Source: Meridianimarinicoccus aquatilis (lineage in GTDB: Bacteria; Pseudomonadota; Alphaproteobacteria; Rhodobacterales; Rhodobacteraceae). From it: 64,000 bases of DNA. Within the stretch, counting starts at the first letter, position 1. Each line of letters begins with the position of its first letter. This document shows, one piece after another, positions 18,219 through 27,824 of the stretch. The DNA lies in contig NZ_SMZO01000011.1 in assembly GCF_004358675.1 (NCBI RefSeq), forward strand, positions 43,380 to 107,379. Reading direction: 5' to 3'. A model generated the notes under the pieces. The model did no database searches and was not told the DNA's origin. It saw only the letters and a program-made list of their open reading frames with translations. A program made the translations under genes and the position numbers.

Positions 18219-21180
18219 TGCGTACAGCGTTGATATAGGGGTCCCACTCTGTCGTGGGCAGCGGCGGCACAGCCAGATGCGCACGGACGAACCAGTGCAT
18301 GACGATCTGACCCTGCTGTTCGACATTGAACGCGCGAATGTCGCCATTTGCGTTATTCAGGGCCGTCTCTGCCCCCGCGCCGGCCAAAACCCCGTTGGCA
18401 TCAATGAATGTCAGGACTGTCGGGGGTGTCTGATGGTCCTGAGTGAGCGAAATGTTCGCCGTGTCGGTATAGCCATAGTTATAGGCGGCATTCCCCTGCG
18501 GCATCAGGGCCATCGCGTGTGCGATATAGACGGGCCCTTCGGTTTCCCCCTGCCAGACATGGGTCATTTCGTGGATGAAGGTCCAACGCTCCAGCCCGAT
18601 GGTGCCCGCGTCGTCGATCTGCACACCGCCTGCCACGTCGAAATTGATCAAGTTCATGCCGACAAATGCACGGCTGTCGGGGCTGCCAGACAGGGCTTGT
18701 TGCGCATTGAACAGGATTTCGTTGTCCGGCCCCTCGCTCGAGATGAACACCCGATCTAGGTCGATTGTGTTGCCAAAGACCAACTGAGCATCGGCGCGTT
18801 CGACCGCCACCAGTGGGCGGAAACTGGGCAACAGGGTCAGAAGCGACGCAATGACCACACCCAGCAACCCGCCACCGATTTCGATCGCTCCGTCGATGAT
18901 GTCTGCGGCGGCCTCGCCCAGGCGGTCCAGTGCAAGGGTCACCGCTTGGATGATGGCATCCCCGCGCGCCTCTATTTCGCGGAAAATGTCGCCGACGGTA
19001 TTGTTCAGCGCCCGCATTGCCGCGACCACGTGATCGCGGAAGGCATCGGGTTCGCGCAAAGTCGCCACCAGAAGATCCCCAGCGATGCCGCCCACGTGCA
19101 GGATGCCGCGCACAACTTCCAACACAAGCTGCGCGCTTTCATCGGCGATGGTCACAACCAGATCGGCCAGCGCATGGCCGGCGCGAAGCAGCCCTTCGGT
19201 GACTTTTGCGACACCTTCAATGAAGTCTTTTTCCAGATAAACCAGCAAGTAATCCACCTGATTTTCCAGAACAAATGTTGCCCATCCAAGGAAGTCCCAC
19301 ACCACGTCACCAAGCCGTGCGGCCAATGCGCCAAGGTGGCGGTAGGCATCGATCAACCGCTCGCCGATGCTTTCCCACGCAAACAGAACCGACGCGAGGG
19401 CGTCGCGCGAAATGCCAATCGCCCAGTCCAGAGCTTCGGTAATTTTGCCATTTACGTACCGCACAGCCGATAACACACCGTGCCACACGTCACTGACCAT
19501 GTCTTCGGCCGTTTCAAGCGCCCATTGCAGAACATCGCCCACAGGTCCGGCGGCTTCGAGAATGCCAAACACGATCCGGCGCAGCGCGAAATAGCCATCA
19601 GCGACCACCGCGCCCAACAATTCAGCGATGGCGATGCCTGCGTCCATCGCCGCGCGGACAAGGCTGACGGTGTTTTCATAGGTGAATGTCAGAACAGCAC
19701 CCACGAATTCCGCGACCGTGCGGCCAAGTGCAATGGCTGCGGCGATCACTTGCGACAGGACGTCCACTGCAAGGCCGAACAATTCGACGATCAGGCCTGC
19801 AAATGTTCTGCCCAGATCAAACGCGGCCTGCACGGTCTTGCGGATGATGGACACCGCTGCGCCGGCAAGAGAGGCGAACACGTCGATCAAGCGCAGCCCG
19901 GTGCGCAGCAAAAGGTCCAATACACGGCGCATGACCGACGCGACTTGGGTTGCGGCCCACGCCGCCAAATCAAGGACGGTTTCACCTAGCGCCACAAGCG
20001 CGCGCACTGTTGCCTCCAGCACGTCGATGGCTGCGTTGATGGCTGCGGTCAAAAGCTGCGCAACGCTTTGGCCGATGTCGCGCAGCGCCCGAACCAGCGC
20101 TGTCAAAGCCGACAGGGGGCGTGTGACCACCGCGACCAGCAATTCGCCGAGAGACTGACCAATATCCATAAGGGCACGCACAGTGGCAATCAGCACATCA
20201 CCTGCTGCGGACAAAACCGATGCCAGCAGGCGCGCAACTGTTTGCCCTGCATCCAACAGCGCTTGCACAACTTGGCTGACCGTTGCCGCTGCGAGGTTCG
20301 CGGCCCAAACCAAGACGTCAGCCACGTCTGACAGTGTCTCTACGACCGCATCGAAGACGTCGGTCAAAACACCCGCGGCCTGCGTCAAAGCCCACGCACC
20401 CAAGTCAGCTAACGTGCGCCCGGCCTCGATCATGGCGCGTGCAAATTTCCGAAGCGCTTCAAGTCCCGCAGACAGGGCTCCCGCCATGATCGACGCAATC
20501 GTTTCGCCTGCCTCGATCAGCGATTCAACAAGATCGGCGACTTGGTCGATGGTCCATGACACAACGGCGCCGGCCATTTCGGCAATGGAGCGGCCAGCGT
20601 CAATGATCGCATCGACAACGCCAGAGACGCCTTCTGCGACGGCTTCGCCGACGCTGACAATCGCGCCGCCAACTGTGTCTACGGCGTCCGAGAAAAAATC
20701 CCCGACATCGTCCAGAAATCCGGCGGTATCGTGCCGTTTAGGATTGCGGCGCAGTTCCGCCCCGGCCATTTGCAGCCAATAAAGCGCGGGCCCAAGATCC
20801 CCGCCGCTGTCCAGATGGGCGCGCATGAAGGCACGCGCATCGGCCCGTGGCAGAGAGGCAATCTTGTGAATAAAGAGAAGTTCGCCCCCGCGTCCGGCCT
20901 GTTGGCGAAACGCCTGCGCAGCTGTCTTCCGTGTTGCCGCATCGCCGGTGCGTGCCCAGGCAATGATCTTGTCGCTCTCGTCCAAAAGCTGCGCGCGTGT
21001 GTTGGCGGTTGCCAGAACCCCCTTGGCCAGTCGCAACCCGCGGGTTGCCGAAAGCGCCTGAGCAGCCCCGAGGGCCGGAGCGATATCGTCGCTGCCGAAC
21101 CCTGCGCTTCGGAACTGAGACCCAACGTCCGCGATGGACGAAAACGAAAAGGCGTTAACGGCTTGTGTCAGATCGGGCAT
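18208..21180 (-). CDS. Giant helical 29-residue-repeat protein with C-terminal HEMTH metallopeptidase-like domain
   Basis: 990 residues from the ATG at 21180 (GGAGG upstream); the frame continues upstream to 21261. Residues 1-160 are a non-repetitive helical head. From about 188 to 775 runs a ladder of about twenty units, nearly all exactly 29 residues, with pattern V-x-A-L-x-x-x-G-Q/R/E-T/S-V-A-x-L; for example VVQALLDAGQTVARLL, LVRALRDIGQSVAQLL, VIAAAIALGRTVAEFV. The units are Ala/Leu/Val-rich and amphipathic. The C-terminal domain has DAQLVFGNTIDLDRVFI, the zinc motif TFIHEMTHVWQ (His870, Glu871, His874) and FNVEQQGQIVMHWF (Glu954), resembling DUF4157-like domains of contractile-injection-system-associated proteins. 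No signal peptide. Function unknown; a secreted toxin or effector is possible. Confidence 0.8.
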   Translation of the reverse strand: MPDLTQAVNAFSFSSIADVGSQFRSAGFGSDDIAPALGAAQALSATRGLRLAKGVLATANTRAQLLDESDKIIAWARTGDAATRKTAAQAFRQQAGRGGELLFIHKIASLPRADARAFMRAHLDSGGDLGPALYWLQMAGAELRRNPKRHDTAGFLDDVGDFFSDAVDTVGGAIVSVGEAVAEGVSGVVDAIIDAGRSIAEMAGAVVSWTIDQVADLVESLIEAGETIASIMAGALSAGLEALRKFARAMIEAGRTLADLGAWALTQAAGVLTDVFDAVVETLSDVADVLVWAANLAAATVSQVVQALLDAGQTVARLLASVLSAAGDVLIATVRALMDIGQSLGELLVAVVTRPLSALTALVRALRDIGQSVAQLLTAAINAAIDVLEATVRALVALGETVLDLAAWAATQVASVMRRVLDLLLRTGLRLIDVFASLAGAAVSIIRKTVQAAFDLGRTFAGLIVELFGLAVDVLSQVIAAAIALGRTVAEFVGAVLTFTYENTVSLVRAAMDAGIAIAELLGAVVADGYFALRRIVFGILEAAGPVGDVLQWALETAEDMVSDVWHGVLSAVRYVNGKITEALDWAIGISRDALASVLFAWESIGERLIDAYRHLGALAARLGDVVWDFLGWATFVLENQVDYLLVYLEKDFIEGVAKVTEGLLRAGHALADLVVTIADESAQLVLEVVRGILHVGGIAGDLLVATLREPDAFRDHVVAAMRALNNTVGDIFREIEARGDAIIQAVTLALDRLGEAAADIIDGAIEIGGGLLGVVIASLLTLLPSFRPLVAVERADAQLVFGNTIDLDRVFISSEGPDNEILFNAQQALSGSPDSRAFVGMNLINFDVAGGVQIDDAGTIGLERWTFIHEMTHVWQGETEGPVYIAHAMALMPQGNAAYNYGYTDTANISLTQDHQTPPTVLTFIDANGVLAGAGAETALNNANGDIRAFNVEQQGQIVMHWFVRAHLAVPPLPTTEWDPYINAVRNAA

Positions 21181-21358
21181 GGCTTGGTTCCTCCCAGAAA
21201 ATGCGCGCGGAGCGCGGGAAAGACGGTCGGAGGAAAGCCTAATCGCGGAAAAGTTGTTCACCTATGGCGGGAATCCATGCCTGAGTCGCAGAACAACCGA
21301 CCCTGTGATGGGCCGTTCTGCGTCGGGTGTCGCAACAACTCGCGCTTGTTGTGGCGTG

Positions 21359-22540
21359 TCAGGCGCTGTCTGGAGGCGTTTGGGCACGGCGCGGATTGCG
21401 TGCGCGTTCGGTTTCCGACTTCAACTGACCACAGGCGGCCATGATGTCTTCGCCGCGCGGCTTGCGGATCGGGCTTGCATAGCCGGCCTTATAAATTATG
21501 TCGGCAAAGGCTCTGATCCGGTTGTTTGACGACCGCTTATAGGGCGCACCGGGCCATTCATTGAATGGGATCAGGTTGATTTTTGCCGGAATGCCGCGGA
21601 TCAGCTCAATCAGACGATGCGCGTCTTCGTCCCGGTCGTTCACCCCGTCCAGCATCACGTATTCAAAGGTGATTCGCTCAGAATTGCTTAGTTTGGGATA
21701 CGTGCGGAGCGCCTCAAGAAGTTCAGCAATGTTCCATTTCTTGTTGATCGGAACCAACTGGTCGCGCACGTCGTCAGTGGTGGCGTGGAAGGATATGGCC
21801 AGAAGGCAGCCGATCTCTTCTGCCGTACGCGCGATTTCTGGAACCACCCCGCTGGTCGACAGTGTAATACGTCGACGCGAAAGGCTTATCCCCTCCGGGT
21901 CCATTGCAATTTTCATCGCGTCCCGAACTGCATCAAAGTTATATAGCGGCTCGCCCATGCCCATCAGAACGATGTTCGACAGCAGACGCGATTCAACCTT
22001 CGGGTTGCGCCCCGGCAATGGCCATTCGCCCAAATCGTCACGTGCGAGCATCACCTGCCCGATGATTTCACCGGCTGTCAGATTGCGGACCAGTCGCTGT
22101 GTGCCTGTGTGGCAAAACGAACAGGTTAGCGTGCAGCCAACTTGGCTGGAGATACACAGGGTTCCGCGGTCTTCTTCGGGGATATAAACTGTTTCAACCT
22201 CGTGCCCGCCGGCGATACGCACCAAGTATTTGCGGGTGCCGTCTTCGCTGACTTCACGGCGCACGACTTCGGGAATCTCGATGCTGAAATTGTCTGCCAA
22301 CAAGGCCCGAAACGGCTTGGCAAGGTTCGTCATCTGATCGAAATCGCGCACACCCTTTTCATAGATCCATTGCCAAACCTGGTTGGTACGCATCTTGGAT
22401 TGCTTTTCCGGCGTTCCGGCTGCGATCAGCGCATCACGAAGCGCGTCGCGCGTGAGCCCAACAAGGTTCAACCGGTCCGTCTCGGGCATTTTGCGCGGGA
22501 AGGTCAGCACGTCTTGGGTAATCGGTGTCGTTGCGGGCAT
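21359..22540 (-). CDS. rlmN: Dual-specificity 23S rRNA/tRNA adenine-C2 methyltransferase RlmN
   Basis: 393 residues. It is a radical-SAM enzyme that methylates A2503 of 23S rRNA and A37 of some tRNAs. The cluster-binding cysteines are in [13 protein letters not shown]. Further family motifs are [30 protein letters not shown] and the C-terminal MAACGQL, whose Cys forms the methylated intermediate. The frame reaches a TTG at 22558; the ATG at 22540 is preferred. About 180 nt without a recognisable gene separate it from the repeat protein downstream. Confidence 0.96.
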   Translation of the reverse strand: MPATTPITQDVLTFPRKMPETDRLNLVGLTRDALRDALIAAGTPEKQSKMRTNQVWQWIYEKGVRDFDQMTNLAKPFRALLADNFSIEIPEVVRREVSEDGTRKYLVRIAGGHEVETVYIPEEDRGTLCISSQVGCTLTCSFCHTGTQRLVRNLTAGEIIGQVMLARDDLGEWPLPGRNPKVESRLLSNIVLMGMGEPLYNFDAVRDAMKIAMDPEGISLSRRRITLSTSGVVPEIARTAEEIGCLLAISFHATTDDVRDQLVPINKKWNIAELLEALRTYPKLSNSERITFEYVMLDGVNDRDEDAHRLIELIRGIPAKINLIPFNEWPGAPYKRSSNNRIRAFADIIYKAGYASPIRKPRGEDIMAACGQLKSETERARNPRRAQTPPDSA

Positions 22541-22735
22541 CGTAAGCACTCGGATCAAAGCTGAGGGATCAAGCGACTCTCATACAGCAGGACGGCGCAG
22601 GTTGAAACACCTCGTGATATTCGGACCCGACCACCTGCGGGTGTTAACTAAGGGGTACAGAATGAGTCGATCTTTACGGTGCGCAGTTGGTAGGTCCGGG
22701 CTGAGAACTTAACTAGCAACCGAGGTTTAAGACTA

Positions 22736-23401
22736 ATGAATAAGACATTTTTTATCGCAGCCGCAGCCTTTTTGTTCGCAGGCACGGCGCAGGCGGCACT
22801 GCTTGACTTTGAAACTGGCTATGCCGGCAACAAGACAGCCATTGTCGGTGATGAATTTGAAGCTGCATTCGGCGTGACGTTCAGCAGCGCGGGCGGACTG
22901 AACATTGTAGAAGTGGGTGGCCCAGCCGACGGTTTTGTCCCCGGTGATACGCCTGATCCGGTTGATGCTTTTGGCAGCTACTTCCTGACGTCGGGCTTCG
23001 GTACCGTGACCCAACTTGTGATCGATTACACGTTGGGCGCTTCCGAAGCGTCTTTTGAAGTTGGTGACATTGACGGGTCGGGCAGCGACTTGGAAGAGTT
23101 TACATTCGTTGCGAAGGACGAATTTGGCAATGTTCTGTCGTCGCAATTCGTCGACGGCAATGACGCTGACGCAGGCGACGCTGCAGTGACAAAAATCGGC
23201 TTCAGTGGTTTGTCTGGTCTGATCTCGAAGATCGAAATTACCGGGACCACATTTGGCGGCACCCGCAAAATCGGGATCGCGTTCGACAACTTTAACACCA
23301 CTCTGGACACGACCACACCCGTGCCTCTGCCCGCGGCTTTGCCGCTTGCAATAGCCGGTGTTGGCGCACTCGGTTTTGTTCGGTCACGCCGAAAGGGCTG
23401 A
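22736..23401 (+). CDS. VPLPA-CTERM sorting-domain protein
   Basis: 221 residues. A signal peptide (MNKTFFIAAAAFLFAGTAQA) is followed by an acidic, beta-rich domain (LLDFETGY, FEVGDIDGSGSDLEEFTF, IGIAFDNF) and a C-terminal VPLPAALPLAIAGVGALGF helix with the basic tail RSRRKG. The last element is the VPLPA-CTERM sorting signal processed by an exosortase-like enzyme (not in the window) and typical of Rhodobacteraceae. The domain probably faces the cell surface. GAGG lies 10 nt before the ATG. Confidence 0.9.
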   Translation: MNKTFFIAAAAFLFAGTAQAALLDFETGYAGNKTAIVGDEFEAAFGVTFSSAGGLNIVEVGGPADGFVPGDTPDPVDAFGSYFLTSGFGTVTQLVIDYTLGASEASFEVGDIDGSGSDLEEFTFVAKDEFGNVLSSQFVDGNDADAGDAAVTKIGFSGLSGLISKIEITGTTFGGTRKIGIAFDNFNTTLDTTTPVPLPAALPLAIAGVGALGFVRSRRKG

Positions 23402-23423
23402 GCCCAAACCTGATTTATCAAAT

Positions 23424-23449
23424 ATGGGGCTGGTTTTGACCGGCCCCAT
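23424..23449. terminator. Hairpin between convergent genes
   Basis: ATGGGGC and GCCCCAT form a 7-bp stem, extended internally by GG/CC, between the VPLPA-CTERM gene and the convergent IalB-like gene. There is no strong T-run, so it is a candidate terminator only. Confidence 0.5.
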
Positions 23450-23455
23450 GTCTGT

Positions 23456-23986
23456 TCAGGGCTCGCAGCGTTTCTGCGCGTCTTCATACGCTGCGGTGAA
23501 TCCCATCAGCGAAAAGGTGTCTTTGGTATTTGTGCCGCGGGCCGATCTTCCGGACACAACCGCCTCAACGCCGCGCTTGAGTGCCGTTGCGATGCGGCGA
23601 TCTTCCTCTTCTGAAGCCGCCCATGCCAGTTCGCCATCCGTGAACAACTCGAAATCGCTGTCGCCGACGGACAGCGACACGGTTGATCCTTCGGCGAATG
23701 GGTAGCCGCCCATGAACGACACTTCGCCCAGTTGATTGCTTTCCGGCCAAAACGACACAAACATGTATATATCGCCGCGCCGCACGGCAACGACACGCCC
23801 GTTTTGCGTGTTTACCGTGTTCTTTGGCGCTGAAACGACCCAACACTGCTTTGGACTGTCTTCAACAAAGATACTCCAGTCCGTCTTTGCGGCCACTCTG
23901 TTTGCCGTATCCTGCGCATTGCTGACCCCGCCAGACAGGGAAAAGGCCAGACCTGCGAGAATGCCTGTGGTTAAGCTGCGTTTCAT
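23456..23986 (-). CDS. IalB-like (invasion-associated locus B) periplasmic protein
   Basis: 176 residues from MKRSLTTGILAGLAFSLSGGVSNAQD, a clear signal peptide; the open frame upstream to 24124 is probably leader DNA. The mature sequence has the IalB pattern: WSIFVEDSPKQCWVVSAPK, RGDIYMFVSFWP, EVSFMGGYPF, DGELAWAASEEEDRRIATAL and a late Cys (KRCEP) that could pair with the first. In Bartonella IalB is linked to erythrocyte invasion, but the family is widespread in free-living alphaproteobacteria and its molecular role is unknown. Confidence 0.85.
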   Translation of the reverse strand: MKRSLTTGILAGLAFSLSGGVSNAQDTANRVAAKTDWSIFVEDSPKQCWVVSAPKNTVNTQNGRVVAVRRGDIYMFVSFWPESNQLGEVSFMGGYPFAEGSTVSLSVGDSDFELFTDGELAWAASEEEDRRIATALKRGVEAVVSGRSARGTNTKDTFSLMGFTAAYEDAQKRCEP

Positions 23987-24142
23987 GTCGCGCCGTGCCT
24001 CCGGAATAACTGCTTTATGGTCATGTTGCGCCGGTTCGCCCGGCATGCTGCACATGACGCAAACCTCATGCAACAGCATATCGCAAATCGGCAGGGTTTC
24101 GAAAGGGTAAACCCGACCGACCATCGGGATCGTGAACAGCGC

Positions 24143-25018
24143 CTAGTCTGAGAATTCCGACTTGGACAGACCTTGCAAGTACAACAGCGCCGTCAGGTCG
24201 CCGTGGTTGATCCGCAAGTCGCACTGTGCCGCGACAGATGGCTTGGCGTGAAGGGCAACCCCGGCTCCGGCAAGGCCCAGCATCCCAAGGTCGTTTGCCC
24301 CGTCCCCAACAGCGATCACATCTTGAGCCGTGATACCCAAACGAGCGGTAATTTCGGTTAGGGCTGTCACTTTTGCCTCGCGTCCCAAGATCGGATCGGC
24401 AACCTCTCCTGTCAGTTTTCCGTCCTTCGCAAGCAATGTGTTCGCGCGATGTTCATCGAACCCCAATGCCTTGGCCACGGCTTGAGTGAAGGCGGTGAAC
24501 CCGCCCGACACCAACGCTGCGTATCCGCCGCGTGATTTCATTGTGGCGATCAGGGTGCGCCCACCCGGCATATGCGTAATCCGTTCGGCCAGCACGCGGT
24601 CAATCACGGACACATCAAGGCCCTTGAGCAGACCCACTCGTTCGCGCAGGGCGCCATCGAAATCCAACTCGCCGTTCATCGCGCGCGCGGTGATTTCCTT
24701 AACGTGATCGCCAACGCCAGCCATATCAGCCAACTCGTCGATGCATTCTTGCTGGATCATGGTGCTGTCCATATCGGCCAACAGCATTTTTTTCGCGCGC
24801 CCTTCGGCGGGTTGGATGGCAATATCAACGCCGCGATCCTGCAATGCTTGCCAGATCTCTTCGAAATTGCATGGATGCTGCGCCAACGCGAATTCCGCGG
24901 CCTCGCCAACTGAAAGCCACTGCGCTTCACCGCCGCCGAGCGCGTTGCGCAGGTTTTCAACAGTTGCGCGATCCAGCGTCGGAGCCTTTGGGCTGGTCAG
25001 AAGCGTTACGGCATACAT
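24143..25018 (-). CDS. serB: Phosphoserine phosphatase SerB
   Basis: 291 residues. An N-terminal ACT-like region precedes a HAD phosphatase domain with the catalytic DMDSTMIQQECIDELA, the conserved Ser in LVSGGFTAF, a Lys in LLAKDGKLTG and GDGANDLGMLGLAG at the C-terminus. It dephosphorylates phosphoserine in the last step of serine synthesis. The frame allows a TTG at 25033, but the ATG at 25018 has GAGGA about 9 nt upstream. It is divergent from the aldehyde dehydrogenase gene. Confidence 0.96.
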   Translation of the reverse strand: MYAVTLLTSPKAPTLDRATVENLRNALGGGEAQWLSVGEAAEFALAQHPCNFEEIWQALQDRGVDIAIQPAEGRAKKMLLADMDSTMIQQECIDELADMAGVGDHVKEITARAMNGELDFDGALRERVGLLKGLDVSVIDRVLAERITHMPGGRTLIATMKSRGGYAALVSGGFTAFTQAVAKALGFDEHRANTLLAKDGKLTGEVADPILGREAKVTALTEITARLGITAQDVIAVGDGANDLGMLGLAGAGVALHAKPSVAAQCDLRINHGDLTALLYLQGLSKSEFSD

Positions 25019-25144
25019 ATGTTGAGTCCTCAAGGCTGGTCACGTCGAGCGCGGTAAAACATGCCAAGCGCGCCAAGGCCAGAGCGTCGATTGACGCTTT
25101 GGCCCGAACACAGCACAACAGGGCCTGACTTGGAAAGGGTGCCG

Positions 25145-26596
25145 ATGCCATATGACACTGCCGTGCCGCACCGCCTTTTGATTGGCGGGGCCTGGGAGGT
25201 CGCCCAAGGGCACTCGTTGCCGCGCTGTGACCCAGCGACCGAAGCGGCCCGCTTGCCCGTGATCGCAGCAAGCGATGCGCAGGTCTTGCACGCTGTTCGG
25301 GCGGCTGAGGCATCGGGCTGGCAAACAAGCGGCCGCACCCATCGTCTGTCTGCGCTGGCCCAGATGATTGAGGGGATTGAGGCGCGCGCCGAAAGCTTCG
25401 CGCAAACAATCAGCCGAGAGATCGGTGTGCCGATCGACTTCGCTCGTCGCAGTCAGGTCGAGGCGGCCTTAAATCACCTGCGGGCTATGCAAGTGGCCTA
25501 TGATGCTACGCCAGATGACATGCCGGTCGCGCCAGACTGCCCGGCTGATCGTGTGCGCTATGAGCCTGTGGGTGTCGCCGCGCTGATCACGCCTTGGAAC
25601 TGGCCCCTCAACCAAATTGTCCTGAAAGTTGGCGCGGCACTTTTGGCGGGGTGCCCCATGGTGCTGAAGCCGTCTGAGCTTGGAGCCGACACGGCCATGC
25701 TGTTCGCCATTTGCATGGAAGATATCGACCTTCCGCCGGGTACTTTCAATCTTGTAATGGGCGGGGCAGACACAGGCGCGGCTTTGGTTGCGCACCCGGC
25801 AATTGCAGCCGTGTCGTTCACTGGCTCGACCCGGGCTGGCCAATCCATAGCCATCGCGGCGGCGCAGGGGTTTCGGCGTACGATCCTTGAAATGGGCGGC
25901 AAATCCCCGAACGTTCTGTTCGAAGATTGTGACGTAGACACCGCCATGCGCCAAGGTCTGGCCCACTGCTTCCGGAACAATGGCCAGTCATGCAATGCGG
26001 CATCGCGCATGCTGGTGGCGCGGGGTATCTATGAGAAGGCGTTGGAAAAGGCTGCCCAGATCGTTGCCGAAATCCACATCGGGCTGCCGGATCAACCGGG
26101 TGATCACATTGGTCCGCAGGTCAGTGCGGCACAACACGCTCATGTGCAGCACCTGCTGCAAAGCGGTATCGACGCGGGCGCGCGCCTTGTGGTCGGCGGC
26201 CCGGGCCGCCCCGAGGGATACACGCGGGGATACTTTACGCGTCCTTCCGTACTTGCTGATGTGACGCCAGAAATGCGGGTCTTCCGAGAAGAGATTTTTG
26301 GACCGGTGTTGACGGTCACACCTTTTGACAGTGAAGCCGAAGCCATCGCGCTTGCCAATGACACACCCTATGGGCTGGCGGGGTACGTGCAGACCGCTGA
26401 TGCTGCGTGCGCTGACCGTATGGCGCGTGCGCTGCGCGTCGGAATGGTCCAGGTCAATGGGCAAAGCCGGGCACCCGGTGCGCCCTTTGGCGGCGTAAAG
26501 GCATCCGGCGTGGGCCGCGAGGCTGGCTTGTGGGGTATTCGCGCCTTTCAGGATGTGAAATCGATTTCCGGGGCGGTAAGCGACGCTTCGATTTAA
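25145..26596 (+). CDS. NAD(P)-dependent aldehyde dehydrogenase family protein
   Basis: 483 residues, the normal ALDH length. The N-terminal HRLLIGGAWE is typical. Cofactor and catalytic motifs are GVAALITPWNWP, KPSELGADTAMLFA, SFTGSTRAG, the general-base Glu in LEMGGKSPNVLFEDCD and the nucleophilic Cys in NNGQSCNAASRM. EEIFGPVLTVTPF completes the set. The start at 25145 follows GGAAAGG; the in-frame region upstream overlaps the serB leader. Substrate not predictable. Confidence 0.93.
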   Translation: MPYDTAVPHRLLIGGAWEVAQGHSLPRCDPATEAARLPVIAASDAQVLHAVRAAEASGWQTSGRTHRLSALAQMIEGIEARAESFAQTISREIGVPIDFARRSQVEAALNHLRAMQVAYDATPDDMPVAPDCPADRVRYEPVGVAALITPWNWPLNQIVLKVGAALLAGCPMVLKPSELGADTAMLFAICMEDIDLPPGTFNLVMGGADTGAALVAHPAIAAVSFTGSTRAGQSIAIAAAQGFRRTILEMGGKSPNVLFEDCDVDTAMRQGLAHCFRNNGQSCNAASRMLVARGIYEKALEKAAQIVAEIHIGLPDQPGDHIGPQVSAAQHAHVQHLLQSGIDAGARLVVGGPGRPEGYTRGYFTRPSVLADVTPEMRVFREEIFGPVLTVTPFDSEAEAIALANDTPYGLAGYVQTADAACADRMARALRVGMVQVNGQSRAPGAPFGGVKASGVGREAGLWGIRAFQDVKSISGAVSDASI

Positions 26597-26888
26597 TTGG
26601 TGCATTCACGCACACAAAGTGATCATAACTTCTTATATGTGAATTTACGCAGATCCGATATCGTTGACCTCATCAAAGGGGCCAATGATGAACGATGTTT
26701 CCACCTCGATCCTGTGCAAAGTTACAGCGACCAAAGGGCGGTGTATCTGCGCGACCGATACGCGGAATGCCGGATTGAAATTTACCCGCTTTGCCCTGTT
26801 GCCGCGCAAGTCTGTTGGCGCCCGAACGGGCACGATGCGCTTGCCGGCTAATTTATCAGCCAAACTCTAAGCCCTGAAAGGACTGACC

Positions 26889-27824
26889 ATGAGCTGGAAC
26901 CCGACTATTGCCCCGATCTGCCCGACGGGCGTTGAGGCAGACGCTATCGAAACGCTGATCATCCCCCGCGCCCGCGATTTGGGCGGGTTCGAGGTGCGCC
27001 GCGCCCTGCCGGCCCCAAAGCGCCAGATGGTCGGCCCGTTCATTTTTTTCGATCAAGTCGGCCCGGCAGAGTTTTTGACCGGCAAAGGGATTGATGTTCG
27101 CCCTCACCCTCATATCGGGCTCGGAACGGTGACCTACTTGTTCAAGGGCGAATTTCAGCATCGCGACAGCCTTGGCACGAACCAGATGATCCATCCCGGT
27201 GCGGTGAACTGGATGGTGGCCGGGCACGGCGTGACGCATTCTGAACGAACCAGCAAAAAGACACGTGAAAATCCGTCAAGCTTGTTTGGCATCCAGACGT
27301 GGCTGGCCTTGCCCGAAAGTGCCGAAGACGCCCCCGCCAGTTTTGAGCATCAGCCGCAAGACGCGTTGCCGTTTCTTGAAGGGGAGGGCAAGAAAGTGCG
27401 GCTGATCCTTGGGGATGCATGGGGGGAGCATGCGCCGGTGCGGACCATGTCCGAACTTTTCTACGCGGATGCGCAGCTTGAGCCGGGAGCCGTGATCCCG
27501 CTTCCGGATAATCACGAAGACCGGGGCGTCTATGTTGTTGACGGCAGCATCACAGTGGCGGGGCAGATGTTTGAAACCGGGCAGATGATGGTGTTTCGTC
27601 CCGGCGACGCGTTGGGTCTGACGGCGGGGGACCGCGGCGCACGATTGATGCTTTTGGGCGGCGCAACGTTGGGCGGACCCCGTCACATTTGGTGGAACTT
27701 CGTCGCATCCTCGCGTGACAAGATCGACGCTGCAAAAGAGGCGTGGAAAGCTGGGGATTGGGCGCACGGGCGGTTTCAATTGCCACCCGGTGATGATGCA
27801 GAGTTTATTCCGGCTCCTGATTGA
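26889..27824 (+). CDS. Pirin family protein
   Basis: 311 residues, a bicupin. The metal-site motifs are RPHPHIGLGTVTYLF (two His), FQHRDSLG (His) and MVAGHGVTHSERT (Glu). Bacterial pirins such as YhhW have quercetinase activity, others bind metabolic enzymes; which applies here is unknown. AAAGGA stands before the ATG. The last 20 nt overlap the convergent mutY gene. The 292 nt upstream, after the aldehyde dehydrogenase, show only short ORFs with no clear coding character. Confidence 0.92.
   Translation: MSWNPTIAPICPTGVEADAIETLIIPRARDLGGFEVRRALPAPKRQMVGPFIFFDQVGPAEFLTGKGIDVRPHPHIGLGTVTYLFKGEFQHRDSLGTNQMIHPGAVNWMVAGHGVTHSERTSKKTRENPSSLFGIQTWLALPESAEDAPASFEHQPQDALPFLEGEGKKVRLILGDAWGEHAPVRTMSELFYADAQLEPGAVIPLPDNHEDRGVYVVDGSITVAGQMFETGQMMVFRPGDALGLTAGDRGARLMLLGGATLGGPRHIWWNFVASSRDKIDAAKEAWKAGDWAHGRFQLPPGDDAEFIPAPD

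Noticed and set aside
18219..18347. N-terminal extension of the caspase-like protein
   Set aside because: The in-frame stretch lies inside the coding sequence of the repeat protein and is Cys/Arg-rich shadow sequence. The ATG at 18218 has the right context.
17736..21180. Bacterial gasdermin-protease pair
   Set aside because: Bacterial gasdermins are about 250-residue proteins of a defined alpha/beta fold. The 990-residue repeat protein is unlike them; only the neighbouring caspase-like core is shared.
26597..26870. Small ORFs between the aldehyde dehydrogenase and pirin genes
   Set aside because: Overlapping short frames on both strands without a family match. One has a GGGG before an ATG at about 26685, but coding character is unclear.
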